A stretch of DNA of 64,000 bases, taken from assembly GCF_019972835.1 (NCBI RefSeq), contig NZ_BPPB01000008.1:1-64000 (forward strand), in the 5' to 3' direction. Positions 1 to 8,700 of this stretch are shown one piece after another. Source of the DNA: Lactobacillus laiwuensis (GTDB lineage Bacteria > Bacillota > Bacilli > Lactobacillales > Lactobacillaceae). The notes beneath the pieces were generated by a model. The model was not told the DNA's origin, ran no database searches, and saw nothing but the letters and a program-made list of their open reading frames with translations. Position 1 is the first letter of the stretch; each line of letters starts with the position of its first letter. The translations under genes were made by a program, and so were the position numbers.

Positions 1-216
1 AGAGCTACATGTCATGATAATGCAGCTATGGAAAGTTTCTTTCACATTATGAAAGTTGAAATGAATTATTTTACACACCACTTTGATACTAAGAAACAAT
101 TGGTTAAGGCGATGAAAGAATGGATAAGTTATTACAATGAAGATAGGATTCGGCACAAACTAAAAGGCTTAACTCCGATTCAATATCGGAATCAAGCCTT
201 AAGTAAAACGATATAA
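1..216 (+). CDS. IS3-family transposase, C-terminal fragment (5' end outside window)
   Basis: The reading frame is open from base 1 and begins RATCHDNAAMESFF, the hallmark motif just before the third catalytic acidic residue (the E of MESFF) in IS3-family DDE integrases (OrfB). The tail WISYYNEDRIRHKLKGLTP followed by YRNQA is the usual IS3 C terminus. Only the last 71 residues are present, because the gene enters from the left edge. Just after the stop, at about 217-250, lies a short sequence with TCCAGTTTTAGGGG that probably includes the right terminal repeat of the element. Whether the copy is intact cannot be judged from this window. Confidence 0.9.
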   Translation, partial: RATCHDNAAMESFFHIMKVEMNYFTHHFDTKKQLVKAMKEWISYYNEDRIRHKLKGLTPIQYRNQALSKTI

Positions 217-263
217 AACTAACGTCCAGTTTTAGGGGTTAGCTTCAAGTTAATTCAGAGTTT

Positions 264-962
264 TTATTTTGCAAAAGTAAATTCAAAACGGTCCGCAACA
301 TAACTGGCTCTAGTATACTCAAATGGTATACCATTTGAGAGTTCAGTTACTTGCAGGCGAGTAATTAATGCTTCACCTTTCTTGGCGTCGAGCAATCTTG
401 CCGCATTTTCGTTTGCCACCGCTGCAGAAATATATTCAGTTACCCGTCCTATTTTATAACCATTTTTTTCTAAAGTTTGATATAAATGCGAAGAAATATC
501 GGCTTTGGACATATTTAAAATCACGCTATGCGGAATAGATACGACTTCATAGCAAATCGGAACGTCATCTGCATAACGTATACGCTCCATACGCAAAACT
601 TCCTGCGTATCATCTAAATTCAGCCGCTCCATCTCCGACAAAGAAGGCTTACCAAAACGATAAGAAATCAATTTACTTGAAGGCGTTTGGCCATTAGCAT
701 GTGTAATATCGGTAAAAGACATAATTCCCGACATTTTTTCCTGCACTTTTTGGTTAGCTACATATGTTCCGCTACCAACACGCTGTTCTAAAATGCCTTC
801 ATCTTCCAAAGTTTTAATTGCTTGTCGCAGCGTCATCCGAGAAACACCAAATTTTTGGGCTAGCTGCCTTTCGGCTGGAATTTTACTGCCAACTTTGTAA
901 TTATGCTTTTCTATTTCACGTTTAATTTGATTGTGAATTTTGATGTACATTGGTTCTTCCAT
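264..962 (-). CDS. GntR/HutC-family transcriptional regulator (UTRA domain)
   Basis: A 232-residue sugar-responsive repressor. The N-terminal winged helix carries the family motif KIPAERQLAQKFGVSRMTLR and the wing VGSGTYV. The C-terminal part (about residues 85-230) is a UTRA effector domain that normally binds a sugar phosphate. I chose the ATG at 962 because GGGGGTG lies a few bases before it; the longer ORF starting at 998 has no such site. A TATAAT-like box lies about 20 bases upstream, next to the half-site TGGTCTA typical of this family's operators. No PTS operon adjoins it on either side. Its nearest gene is the beta-helix protein upstream on the same strand, so its target is not evident. 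Confidence 0.85.
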   Translation of the reverse strand: MEEPMYIKIHNQIKREIEKHNYKVGSKIPAERQLAQKFGVSRMTLRQAIKTLEDEGILEQRVGSGTYVANQKVQEKMSGIMSFTDITHANGQTPSSKLISYRFGKPSLSEMERLNLDDTQEVLRMERIRYADDVPICYEVVSIPHSVILNMSKADISSHLYQTLEKNGYKIGRVTEYISAAVANENAARLLDAKKGEALITRLQVTELSNGIPFEYTRASYVADRFEFTFAK

Positions 963-1043
963 GAATGCACCCCCATTACACATCTTATTATAATTCAAAT
1001 TGGTCTACTCTGTATGATACGTTACAAATTATAAATTAGCAAC

Positions 1044-2159
1044 CTAATTCTTTTTAGTGGTCCACTTCATACCCCATAAACGAAATTCAGCGTTTTGGCC
1101 ACATTCTACTGTTATTGAATCATCACTTGTGGCAATCACGCTGGCATGCAAGTGTGCCTGATTTTCTACGGCCAGATTTGCACCATTAGAATTAAAGATA
1201 AGATCATGTCCTTCAAACTGTGCCTGATCACTTAGAGCTAAAAAATATTCATACTCATTACCACCATTGAAAGTTACCCGCCTGGAATTAGATTCAACTT
1301 TATTCTGAAAATCAGCATGATTAACAATAATAGAATTGTTAAGTGTGATCTGCGCTTCACCAGTGGCTATCAAGCGGTTTATTCTGCTGTTTTGAATAAT
1401 TATGTGCGGATTTTTCTCGCAGTAAAAGCCACCCTCAAACTCACTGCCGATAATATTAATCCAGGTCTCATCGGTTATAAACATCCCAGTATCTTCCTGT
1501 GATAGGAGCTTGCTGTTAAGCATATTTAGCCAGACCTGCCCCTGAATAAGAAGTGAGGAAACAATAGTGTTATTTATATCTAATTCAACATTTGCTTTTT
1601 TAAAGGTATCGATACTGCCATGAATGCGAGAATTATTGATAATAGCAGTGCCGTGTCCTTCCAGTGCCAAGGCTCCAATATCTTGAACAACATTCTTGAT
1701 GGTCGAATCATTCATTTCCAAGCGAAAATTGGAATCAGCAAATAAAGAAACTGAACCATTTAGAATTACTGTCGAAAACAGCTCTAGTGTCACCTTACCA
1801 TTGGCAGCTATAGTAGCAGTATCACCACCGAAGCCCTTGATAATACAATTGCGTAATGACAAAAAAGTATTGGCTTCAGCAGGTACAAATAAGCTGTTGG
1901 CATCTTTTACAGTATTAACACACAAATTTTCTAAATTAACAAATTGACTGCCAGCATCTACATTCACGTAACCCAGTATTGTTGTATCTTCTGGAAGATT
2001 GCCAGTTCCTTTAATAGTAATATCAGATAAAAAAATTCCCGCAGGTAATTCATAAAATCCTGGCTCCAGAAGCAGAACATCATCTGCACGTAAATCTTTT
2101 AAGGCATTATGCCAGCTAATTTCTTTACCTCCGGCACCAACTCGCACAAGTCTTGACAT
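1044..2159 (-). CDS. Right-handed parallel beta-helix protein, function unknown
   Basis: 371 residues made largely of short repeats of the type N-x-x-I/V-x-x-(S/A)-x-I/L, as in INNSRIHG, LDINNTIV, LNMLNSKLL, INIIGSEFE, IIQNSRINR and LNNSIIVN. This is the pattern of a right-handed beta-helix (pectin-lyase-like fold). The N terminus (GKEISWHNALKDLRADDVLLLEPGFYELP) resembles the cap of such proteins, where a 'what is laid out at each position' motif precedes the helix. There is no signal peptide, membrane segment or cell-wall anchor, so it appears cytoplasmic, which is odd for a fold usually used on secreted polysaccharide-active proteins. It is followed on the same strand by the GntR gene about 80 bases away. 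No catalytic signature is recognised. Confidence 0.7.
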   Translation of the reverse strand: MSRLVRVGAGGKEISWHNALKDLRADDVLLLEPGFYELPAGIFLSDITIKGTGNLPEDTTILGYVNVDAGSQFVNLENLCVNTVKDANSLFVPAEANTFLSLRNCIIKGFGGDTATIAANGKVTLELFSTVILNGSVSLFADSNFRLEMNDSTIKNVVQDIGALALEGHGTAIINNSRIHGSIDTFKKANVELDINNTIVSSLLIQGQVWLNMLNSKLLSQEDTGMFITDETWINIIGSEFEGGFYCEKNPHIIIQNSRINRLIATGEAQITLNNSIIVNHADFQNKVESNSRRVTFNGGNEYEYFLALSDQAQFEGHDLIFNSNGANLAVENQAHLHASVIATSDDSITVECGQNAEFRLWGMKWTTKKN

Positions 2160-2555
2160 ATATTTCCCTTCTTAATCAAAGTTAGCTTCTCTATTGTACT
2201 ATTAATAAATCAAAAATAGGCAGATTTTAGCAACTGAATTTAATTCATTCAGAAAATTTATAACAAATTATAAAAATACGAAAGTATATTTTAAATAACA
2301 ATTATTATAAAAAAGTAAACAATCACAAACTAATTCAGCTAAAAATTTTCAATGTTTATATCTTAATTATATTCACACACATTTTTATGTTTGTTAAATT
2401 TATTTATTAATATTTTTTTATACAAAATATATACGTTTTTATAAATAACGCTTTTTATATTTTTCTAAATTAGTAATTATTAATTTGTCGCACATCGTAG
2501 TAAACTTTTCACCAATTTTAAATAACAGAGAGTAAATATTTGCCAGCTAAAAAAT
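2160..2555. other. AT-rich intergenic region without a gene
   Basis: About 400 bases of very AT-rich sequence between the divergently read beta-helix gene and the BspA-like gene. I see no open frame with a ribosome-binding site and no strong hairpin. It probably carries the promoter of the beta-helix gene and upstream AT tracts for the promoter at 2556-2584. Confidence 0.5.
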
Positions 2556-2584
2556 TTGACCGCAAAAAACAAATGCTGTATAAC
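2556..2584 (+). promoter_or_regulatory. Sigma-A-type promoter of the BspA-like gene
   Basis: TTGACC (2556-2561) and TATAAC (2579-2584) are separated by exactly 17 bases, close to the vegetative consensus. The ribosome-binding site AAGGGG follows just before the ATG at 2630. Confidence 0.75.
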
Positions 2585-2629
2585 CCTAAGCTAAATGAAA
2601 ATATAAAAATTACGTAAGGGGTTTTTATT

Positions 2630-4369
2630 ATGCTAGATAATAATGTTAGAAAACTAAAAAATAACGACTGTTTTAATTTTAAAAATAACAGTACTAGATT
2701 CTTTTCTTATAGTCTATTTGTAGTGACATTAATAGCAGCTGCATTAATAACCTGCAATAAGTCTATTGATGCCCAAGCTGATTCAGTGTCTACTTTAACA
2801 AAAAATTCCGCTACTACAAAAGGTTCTGTCTTAAAAAATAACAATAACTTAAATTCACAAAATAGTAATACTATTCATGGCACGGATAATGAATGTGAGT
2901 GGTCTTTTGATGAAGAGACAAAAATTCTCACAATTACAGGAGGAGCTCTATCTTCTACACCAATCAATCAGTTGGTAAGAAACCAACAAAATAATCAAAG
3001 TAAAGGTATCAGTCCAAATGAGATTCAGTATATTGCTTTCCAGATCGGAACTGCTGATTACGGCGGTAAGCTGAAAGTTCGACTAGGACGTAATTCAAGT
3101 AGTAAATTCGCTAACTTACCAAATTTAGTTGGTTTTATTGATCTCAATAATGTCGATGCTAGTGAAGCCAGTGATTTAAGTAGCTTGTTTGAAAACGACA
3201 GTAGCTTAAAAGAACTTGACTTGACTTCTTGGGACACTATTTCAAATAGAGACATGAATAGTATGTTTAAAAACGACACTAAATTGGCCAAAATCAATTT
3301 AAATAATTTCAGAACAGATAGTGTTTTTGATTTTAGTCACATGTTTGAAGGTGACGCAGCTTTAACCACTTTAAATTTAGCCAATTGGAAAACCGGTAAC
3401 GTTAAGAACATGAGTTATATGTTCAATGGCATCGCGACTACGGAATTGCCAGATATTGTCAGCTGGCAAACATACAACGTTACTAACATGAGTTATATGT
3501 TTAGAGACCCCAACTTGAAACAATTAAACTTAAGCCACTGGGATACAGGAAACATTTTTGAAATGACTAACATGCTTGATGGTTTAGGAAATAATTCTGA
3601 CGGTTTCGTACTTAGTTTAGGTAAACATCGTTTAAAACCAGCAGCATTTGCCAATTTAAAAATGCCTCAAGCTATTGCAATAGGTAGTGCCAGTGCAACA
3701 AAACCTGCCGGAAAAACTCTTTCTGTCGCAGATTTAACTAATTTATATGACAAAGAAGACAAAGATTGCCCGGCAGAAACATATGTCAGCCAGCCAATTA
3801 CCTGGCCTGTTGGTTTAATTGACTTAGATAGTTCTGTTAATAACATACATATCCCGGCAAACAAAATTAATAATTCCAATTATGATAATAAAACAATTGG
3901 CTTCATAAGTTCAGTTCCAACTGAAAGTTCAAAGATTCAAGATCCAGGAAAAGAATCAGTTACTCAATTTAAGACAATAAAGGACCAAGCAGAAGATAGT
4001 GATACTGTTAAATTAGCTCGTAAAGTTCTATGTTTAATCCAAGTTTATGATCAAAATGGTAGTCCCATTAAAGGTTTTACACTTGAGCCAGGTTTGACTA
4101 TTGAAACTTATGGTGTAGAGACAATTAATAATCAAAAATTTTATAAACTCGGTCAAAATATTTTTGCTAATGCTACTGACATTGAAGGTAACAAGAAAAA
4201 AATTGTACGTAATTCATACGTTTATAACAAAAAAGGTAAGAGAGTCCGCAAATTGCTGGTAAAGAAAGGCAAAGCGGTTCGGGTTTATGGCAATCCAATC
4301 AAAATTAAAAAGAAGCTTTACTATGTAATTGATAAGAATCAGTATATTAAAGTTAATAACATAGCCTAA
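2630..4369 (+). CDS. Secreted BspA-type (DUF285) surface protein with SLAP domains
   Basis: 579 residues. Residues 1-50 form a long signal peptide (hydrophobic run 25-42, likely cleavage after SIDAQA). About residues 185-330 hold DUF285/BspA-type repeats, recognisable by the recurring LxxLDLTSWDT...NMSYMF pattern (LNLANWKT, LNLSHWDT). About residues 460-579 contain two SLAP units, seen in RNSYVYNKKGKRVRK and the preceding half, which bind the cell wall non-covalently in lactobacilli. The expected role is display of an adhesion-type repeat domain on the cell surface. It is a single gene with its own promoter and terminator. The ligand cannot be deduced. A shorter relative lies at 55795-56538. 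Confidence 0.85.
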   Translation: MLDNNVRKLKNNDCFNFKNNSTRFFSYSLFVVTLIAAALITCNKSIDAQADSVSTLTKNSATTKGSVLKNNNNLNSQNSNTIHGTDNECEWSFDEETKILTITGGALSSTPINQLVRNQQNNQSKGISPNEIQYIAFQIGTADYGGKLKVRLGRNSSSKFANLPNLVGFIDLNNVDASEASDLSSLFENDSSLKELDLTSWDTISNRDMNSMFKNDTKLAKINLNNFRTDSVFDFSHMFEGDAALTTLNLANWKTGNVKNMSYMFNGIATTELPDIVSWQTYNVTNMSYMFRDPNLKQLNLSHWDTGNIFEMTNMLDGLGNNSDGFVLSLGKHRLKPAAFANLKMPQAIAIGSASATKPAGKTLSVADLTNLYDKEDKDCPAETYVSQPITWPVGLIDLDSSVNNIHIPANKINNSNYDNKTIGFISSVPTESSKIQDPGKESVTQFKTIKDQAEDSDTVKLARKVLCLIQVYDQNGSPIKGFTLEPGLTIETYGVETINNQKFYKLGQNIFANATDIEGNKKKIVRNSYVYNKKGKRVRKLLVKKGKAVRVYGNPIKIKKKLYYVIDKNQYIKVNNIA

Positions 4370-4380
4370 AGTAACAAAAA

Positions 4381-4406
4381 ACGACTCTAACGAGTCGTCT
4401 TTTTTA
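4381..4406 (+). terminator. Intrinsic terminator of the BspA-like gene
   Basis: A perfect 7-bp stem (ACGACTC/GAGTCGT) with a TAAC loop is followed by CTTTTTT, starting 12 bases after the stop codon. Confidence 0.85.
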
Positions 4407-4478
4407 TTGGGTTAGCTGGATTCGAACCAGCGCATACTAGTACCAAAAACTAGTGCCTTACCGCTTGGCTATAACCCA
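4407..4478 (-). tRNA. tRNA-Gln (anticodon TTG)
   Basis: 72 bases read on the minus strand: acceptor stem TGGGTTA/TAACCCA, T-arm with GGTTCGAATCC, and anticodon stem CTAGT/ACTAG around the loop TTTTGGT, giving UUG. The terminal CCA is not encoded. It is identical in sequence to the copy at 6885-6956. The spacing to tRNA-Tyr (7 bases) implies one transcript. Confidence 0.95.
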
Positions 4479-4485
4479 GTGATAA

Positions 4486-4567
4486 TGGAGGAGGGTGGAT
4501 TCGAACCGCCGAACTCAGAGAGAGCGGTTTTACAGACCGCCGCGTTTAGCCACTTCGCTACTCCTCC
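4486..4567 (-). tRNA. tRNA-Tyr (anticodon GTA)
   Basis: 82 bases on the minus strand with acceptor stem GGAGGAG/CTCCTCC, a long variable arm as expected for bacterial tRNA-Tyr, and anticodon stem GCGGT/ACCGC around CTGTAAA, giving GUA. CCA is not encoded. Confidence 0.95.
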
Positions 4568-4630
4568 GTCACGCACGTTAATTATAATACCGAAAAACGT
4601 ACGTGATTGCAAGCAAAATTTGCTTAAAAA

Positions 4631-5812
4631 TTACTTCTTATTCTCTTTAACGAATTTTTCTAGGCGCTTTAACCCCTCTTCAATTTGATCCATTGAAACA
4701 GCGTAAGAAAATCTGATATAACCTTCCCCGCCTTCACTAAAACTAGAACCTGCTGTAACAGCAACTCGCGCCTTGTCAACCAACTCATAAATAAATTTAT
4801 TATCATCTTGTTCAAAGCCATCAGGTATTTTAGCAAAAATGTAGAATGCACCTTGGGGTTTAGCACACTCAAAACCTATTTTTGTGAGGCCGGAATACAA
4901 AGCGTCGCGTCTCTTTTGAAATTCTTTTTTCATTGGTAGCGCATCATCCATACCGTTTTTAAAGGCTTCTTCGGCTGCATCTTGCATAGGTGTTGGCTCA
5001 GTAGTAACTATTGCTTGGTGAACTTTTGCAATTTGCTGCAAAATATTTTCTGGCGCACAAACAATACCAATTCGGTAACCGGTCATGGCCCATGACTTGG
5101 AAACGCCGTTCATTAAAATAACTTGGTCATGCAATGATTTCTCCATTGACGCGTGTGGTTGATCATAGTTCAACTCACTGTAAATTTCATCACATAGTGC
5201 AAAAATTGGCTTATCACGGATAACATCCGCCAAAGCATCCAATTCATCTTGACTATACATTACCCCAGTTGGATTGGTAGGATAATTCATAACCAACATC
5301 CGTACCCGGTCCCCATACTTGTCAATTACCTTTTGCAATTTTTCTGGTGTCAGCTTAAAGCCGTCGTCTACTGTATTTACCTTAACAATTTCAACGCCTT
5401 CATTAATGACGCCCTCGTCAGTCATATAAAGTGGAAACAATGGAGTTGGCACAACCATAATATCGCCAGGATTCAAAGTAGCCAACACAGAATCAAAAAT
5501 TGATTCAGTTACGCCATTGGTAACCAAAACCTCAGTTTCTGGATCATAGTTTTGCCCATATTTTTTACTCAAAAACTGGCTGGCTGCCTTGCGTAAGCCA
5601 ATAGTCCCATTTGAAGGAGCATAGTGGGAGTGATTTTCATCAACTCCTCTTTTGGCTGCCTCTTTGATATGATCAGGAGTGTTGAAATCAGGCTCACCAA
5701 GAGTGAATTTTACAACATTCGGAATCTTGCCGGCATAATCTGAGAATTTCAAAATCGGATTAGAGGGAGCATCAGCTAAACCTTTTCGTACGTATTTAAT
5801 TAAATCTACCAT
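4631..5812 (-). CDS. Class I/II pyridoxal-phosphate aminotransferase (aspartate-type)
   Basis: 393 residues, fold-type I PLP aminotransferase of the AspAT/PatA group. Visible signatures are the N-terminal FTLGEPDFNTP, the substrate-side NYPTNPTG, the PLP-contacting DEIYSEL, the Schiff-base lysine in GVSKSWAMTGYRIG and the C-terminal arginine in YIRFSY. It probably moves the amino group between an amino acid such as aspartate, or an N-acetyl-diaminopimelate precursor, and 2-oxoglutarate; the exact substrate cannot be read from the sequence. I prefer the ATG at 5812 (GGTG six bases upstream) over the TTG at 5824. It is a monocistronic gene; the two tRNA genes follow it on the same strand. Confidence 0.9.
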   Translation of the reverse strand: MVDLIKYVRKGLADAPSNPILKFSDYAGKIPNVVKFTLGEPDFNTPDHIKEAAKRGVDENHSHYAPSNGTIGLRKAASQFLSKKYGQNYDPETEVLVTNGVTESIFDSVLATLNPGDIMVVPTPLFPLYMTDEGVINEGVEIVKVNTVDDGFKLTPEKLQKVIDKYGDRVRMLVMNYPTNPTGVMYSQDELDALADVIRDKPIFALCDEIYSELNYDQPHASMEKSLHDQVILMNGVSKSWAMTGYRIGIVCAPENILQQIAKVHQAIVTTEPTPMQDAAEEAFKNGMDDALPMKKEFQKRRDALYSGLTKIGFECAKPQGAFYIFAKIPDGFEQDDNKFIYELVDKARVAVTAGSSFSEGGEGYIRFSYAVSMDQIEEGLKRLEKFVKENKK

Positions 5813-5910
5813 ATTTTTCACCAAACTTTCTTTTCAATTATATAGATTATACCTTTAATAAAATTATTTTTCTACAATATTTTTCTAATTATTAACTAAT
5901 TTTACATATA

Positions 5911-5946
5911 AAAACACCTTTAAACTGTATAAGTTAAAGGTGTTTT
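5911..5946. terminator. Intrinsic terminator after the glycerophosphodiesterase gene
   Basis: A perfect 13-bp stem (AAAACACCTTTAA and its complement) with a 10-base loop. A/T tracts on both sides would let it act in either direction. It lies 36 bases after the stop of the minus-strand gene at 5982. Confidence 0.85.
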
Positions 5947-5981
5947 AAAATTAACTATTTTAATACTCCGTATAGGTTAGC

Positions 5982-6686
5982 TTATCCCTGAATTTGATCA
6001 CGTAATTTAATCATCATAGGGTAGTTATTAGTAAAAATTCCTGCAACATGTTTTTGAAAATATTGTTTAGCAATTTGCGGGTCATCAACAGTCCAAATTC
6101 GTTCAGTAACTGATTGCTCTCCTGGTAAAAGCTTGCCTGGATGAATGCCAGCAAAGTGGTTATCTTTAACCAATTTAGCTGAATTAACTACTTCTTCATC
6201 AGTCAGGTAACAATAAATCTGGTTCGGATCAATTTCCTGGCAGTTCTTTAAAGTAACATAATCAAAAGATGAGTAGATAATGGGATAAACGAAATGATAA
6301 AGCTGAGCCAGGCTTAACACAGTTTTTTCAATACCACGGTAATGAATCACTCCAGTTTTAAGTTCCAAATTTATTTGAATATTTTTATTTTCAAGTAGTT
6401 CAAATAATTCTTGCAGAGTTGGAACCGGCTCACCATTTGACAAGTGCAATCTCCTCAATTTTTTAAGCGTAAAATCCTTAATATACCCAGAGCCATCCGT
6501 TGTCCGGTCAACTTTTTCATCATGCATTACTACCGGTATGCCGTCTTTAGTCAAGTGAACGTCAAATTCAATTCCCTCTGCTCCATTTTGAACAGCATTG
6601 CGGAAGCCCTCCATTGAGTTTTCTGCAAACTTTACGGGATATCCTCTATGACCAAATACTACTGTCTTATTTTTGCCATTATTCAT
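5982..6686 (-). CDS. Glycerophosphodiester phosphodiesterase (GDPD family)
   Basis: About 234 residues. It hydrolyses glycerophosphodiesters to glycerol-3-phosphate and an alcohol, in lipid or teichoic-acid turnover. The GDPD signature is plain: GHRGYPVKFAENSMEGF near the N terminus, GAEGIEFDVHLTKDGIPVVMHD with the metal-binding E, D and H residues, then LELKTG and a final GIFTNNYP. There is no signal peptide or membrane segment, so it is the short cytoplasmic type. The longest frame starts at a TTG at 6734, but homology begins just after the ATG at 6686; neither start has a strong ribosome-binding site, so the first residues are uncertain. Confidence 0.88.
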   Translation of the reverse strand: MNNGKNKTVVFGHRGYPVKFAENSMEGFRNAVQNGAEGIEFDVHLTKDGIPVVMHDEKVDRTTDGSGYIKDFTLKKLRRLHLSNGEPVPTLQELFELLENKNIQINLELKTGVIHYRGIEKTVLSLAQLYHFVYPIIYSSFDYVTLKNCQEIDPNQIYCYLTDEEVVNSAKLVKDNHFAGIHPGKLLPGEQSVTERIWTVDDPQIAKQYFQKHVAGIFTNNYPMMIKLRDQIQG

Positions 6687-6822
6687 ATTTTTGTGTTGGT
6701 TAAACCTCGTTAAAAAGAAAACACTACAAACCAAACTTAAAGGATATCATAAACCCTTTTCCCTAAATTTTAAATAGTAAAAGCTAAAAAATAAAAAAAT
6801 TTTTTGTGCATTTTCTAAACAA

Positions 6823-6854
6823 AAAAAAGAGATAGTTCTTATTTCAGAACTATC
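6823..6854 (-). terminator. Intrinsic terminator of the second tRNA-Gln gene
   Basis: A perfect 9-bp stem (GATAGTTCT/AGAACTATC) with a 6-base loop is followed on the minus strand by a run of eight T residues, 31 bases beyond the tRNA 3' end. Confidence 0.85.
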
Positions 6855-6884
6855 ATCTTTCGGGTTGGGTGTTCGTAAGAACAA

Positions 6885-6956
6885 TTGGGTTAGCTGGATT
6901 CGAACCAGCGCATACTAGTACCAAAAACTAGTGCCTTACCGCTTGGCTATAACCCA
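6885..6956 (-). tRNA. tRNA-Gln (anticodon TTG), second identical copy
   Basis: Base-for-base identical to the tRNA-Gln at 4407-4478 across all 72 positions, with the same loop TTTTGGT and no encoded CCA. It stands alone with its own terminator. Confidence 0.95.
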
Positions 6957-7045
6957 ATACCATCTGAGCTTTTACTTGTATGCTCAACATTTAATAGTAT
7001 AGGAAATTGTGCTTTGCAAGTCAAGAGAAAACAGCTTTTTTCTTA

Positions 7046-7561
7046 CTATAAATTTAGTTCATATGCGTTTCTAGTACCATTTTTAGTTTGATTAACTTGA
7101 ACAATTCCCCGGTATTCAAACCCTAAACTTTTAATCAGACTCTGCATGCGCTTATTGACCTCATGTGTATCAATGCGGAAATTATGAATGCCAAGCATCA
7201 ATCCTCTCGATATCAAGTTTGACATCATAAACTGACTGAGGTGCTGACCGCGAAATTTTGTGCTAATTGCAATTCTGTGAATAGTGGCATATTGTTCGTC
7301 ATTATTTTTCCAAGCACCATCTATTTCAGTATAATTAGGATCAGGTGTAGTTAGTAAAACAGCAACACCGGCAATTTCTTTATTAGCTACAAGGCAATAT
7401 GTGCGCTTTAAAGCAATGTCTTCTGCAAGCATTTTACGGTTAGGAGAGCCATTTTGCCACTGAGGATTGCCGTCTTCTTTCAGCAATTTTTTTGCTTCAG
7501 CAATAATTTCCATAATTTGGTCTAAATCTTGTTTTTCTGCCAAGCGAATATAAATCAACAT
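7046..7561 (-). CDS. GNAT-family N-acetyltransferase
   Basis: 171 residues. The acetyl-CoA-binding core is visible as IHRIAISTKFRGQHLSQFMM (R-G-x-x-L signature), followed by FRIDTHEVNKRMQSLIKSLGFEYRG, the usual beta-5/alpha-4 region in which N and F residues sit near the acceptor. The N-terminal half (IRLAEKQDLDQIMEIIAEAK) is the common GNAT lead-in. The acceptor molecule is unknown. It stands alone between a tRNA and the terminator of the upstream secreted protein. Confidence 0.85.
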   Translation of the reverse strand: MLIYIRLAEKQDLDQIMEIIAEAKKLLKEDGNPQWQNGSPNRKMLAEDIALKRTYCLVANKEIAGVAVLLTTPDPNYTEIDGAWKNNDEQYATIHRIAISTKFRGQHLSQFMMSNLISRGLMLGIHNFRIDTHEVNKRMQSLIKSLGFEYRGIVQVNQTKNGTRNAYELNL

Positions 7562-7612
7562 TTTGTTTTCCTCATTACTTTCAATATTTTATTTTAAAGT
7601 TAATTATACAAT

Positions 7613-7643
7613 AAAAAGCAGCCTTTCAAATAGGCTGCTTTTT
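7613..7643. terminator. Intrinsic terminator overlapping the stop codon of the SLAP/SEC10 gene
   Basis: The stem AAAAAGCAGCCT/AGGCTGCTTTTT encloses a 6-base loop. On the minus strand the TAA stop of the upstream gene lies at the first arm, so transcription ends almost immediately after translation. Confidence 0.85.
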
Positions 7644-8700
7644 ATGGCTGAAAACCGCTATTATACTTTTTACTTTTAACTACATATGTAGGAACGCTAA
7701 TAAAATGCATAGAACAAATATTATCATTATGCGAAATACTAAATCCATAATAATTATAATCACCATCATGAAGCGTACCTTGGATGTTAAACAAGTCCCC
7801 AGCATGTTCCCATTCTTGATAATAGCTGCGGTCAGATCTCTCCTCTTCACCGCTGCCAACATAGCCAAAAATCATTTGTTTCAAGCCAAAATAAACACTT
7901 TTCTTTAATTCAGTCATGGTCATTGTAGGACTAATATTATAAAAACCGGCCATGTCTTCAACAAAATTATCGTCAAGGTTAAGTCCATTAGCATGACAAG
8001 CACGAACAATTCCAGGAACATAGTGACTGTCTTTAATTGTTTTATTATTTTTGCTATATTCCAAAGCAATATCAGCTGCTAATTTACCAGTTCCATTGCT
8101 TTCAACCCAGGGAGATAAATTCAAATCATTCCTTGCTTCATTAATAAGGCGAAGAGAAAAAGCAGTTAAATCTCCAATTTGCTTAGGTGTAAGCTGATTT
8201 AGGTCAACCTGAGTTGCATCATCAGCTTTACTTTCAGATACTTTGAGACGACTAAAATCATTAGTTTTCATCCCTTGCATTGAAGCATTAATAAAATTCT
8301 TGCTGGGTTTACCCTGATAAGCGAGTAGCAACTCAGTTTTAGTGTAACCTTTGGGCAATTTCATTCTTGCCTGGGTATATACTCTTTTGGTGCTCTTTTT
8401 AACTACTTTAACATCTTTAGCTAAAATCCAATGCGAATTGTTACCAATTTTATAGGCCGTTCTTTTTTTCTTACCAATTTTTTTCTTGGCACTATAGGGG
8501 TACTTGTATTTAGATTCTGCATAAAAATTAGAATGTTTTCCGGAAATTTTATACAAGCGAACTTTTTTCTTCTTTTTTACTTTAACATAGCCCTTGATAG
8601 TGGCTGCCGTTACTTGTTCAGCTTCGCCTATAGTTATTCCTGGAATAGTGATTAAAAAAATAATATTAACTACGGCAATAGCAAATTTGCTTTTCTTCAT
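7642..8700 (-). CDS. Secreted SLAP plus SEC10/PgrA-type surface protein
   Basis: 352 residues. Residues 1-33 are a signal peptide (basic MKKSK, hydrophobic core, cleavage near QVTA). About residues 34-105 are a lysine-rich SLAP-like cell-wall binding unit (KVRLYKISGKHSNFY, HWILAKDVK). About 170-350 match the SEC10/PgrA surface-exclusion domain, a CAP-like fold: FSLRLINEARNDLNLSPW, then AADIALEYS, DSHYVPGIVRACHANGLN and the end YGFSISHND. Proteins of this kind are common on lactobacilli and were first noticed for blocking conjugal DNA entry, but the role of this copy is not known. GAGGAAG precedes the ATG. There are no plasmid genes nearby. Confidence 0.75.
   Translation of the reverse strand: MKKSKFAIAVVNIIFLITIPGITIGEAEQVTAATIKGYVKVKKKKKVRLYKISGKHSNFYAESKYKYPYSAKKKIGKKKRTAYKIGNNSHWILAKDVKVVKKSTKRVYTQARMKLPKGYTKTELLLAYQGKPSKNFINASMQGMKTNDFSRLKVSESKADDATQVDLNQLTPKQIGDLTAFSLRLINEARNDLNLSPWVESNGTGKLAADIALEYSKNNKTIKDSHYVPGIVRACHANGLNLDDNFVEDMAGFYNISPTMTMTELKKSVYFGLKQMIFGYVGSGEEERSDRSYYQEWEHAGDLFNIQGTLHDGDYNYYGFSISHNDNICSMHFISVPTYVVKSKKYNSGFQP

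Noticed and set aside
4479-4688. ORF of 69 codons across tRNA-Tyr
   Set aside because: It overlaps a clear tRNA gene and the aminotransferase end, has no ribosome-binding site and is a chance frame.
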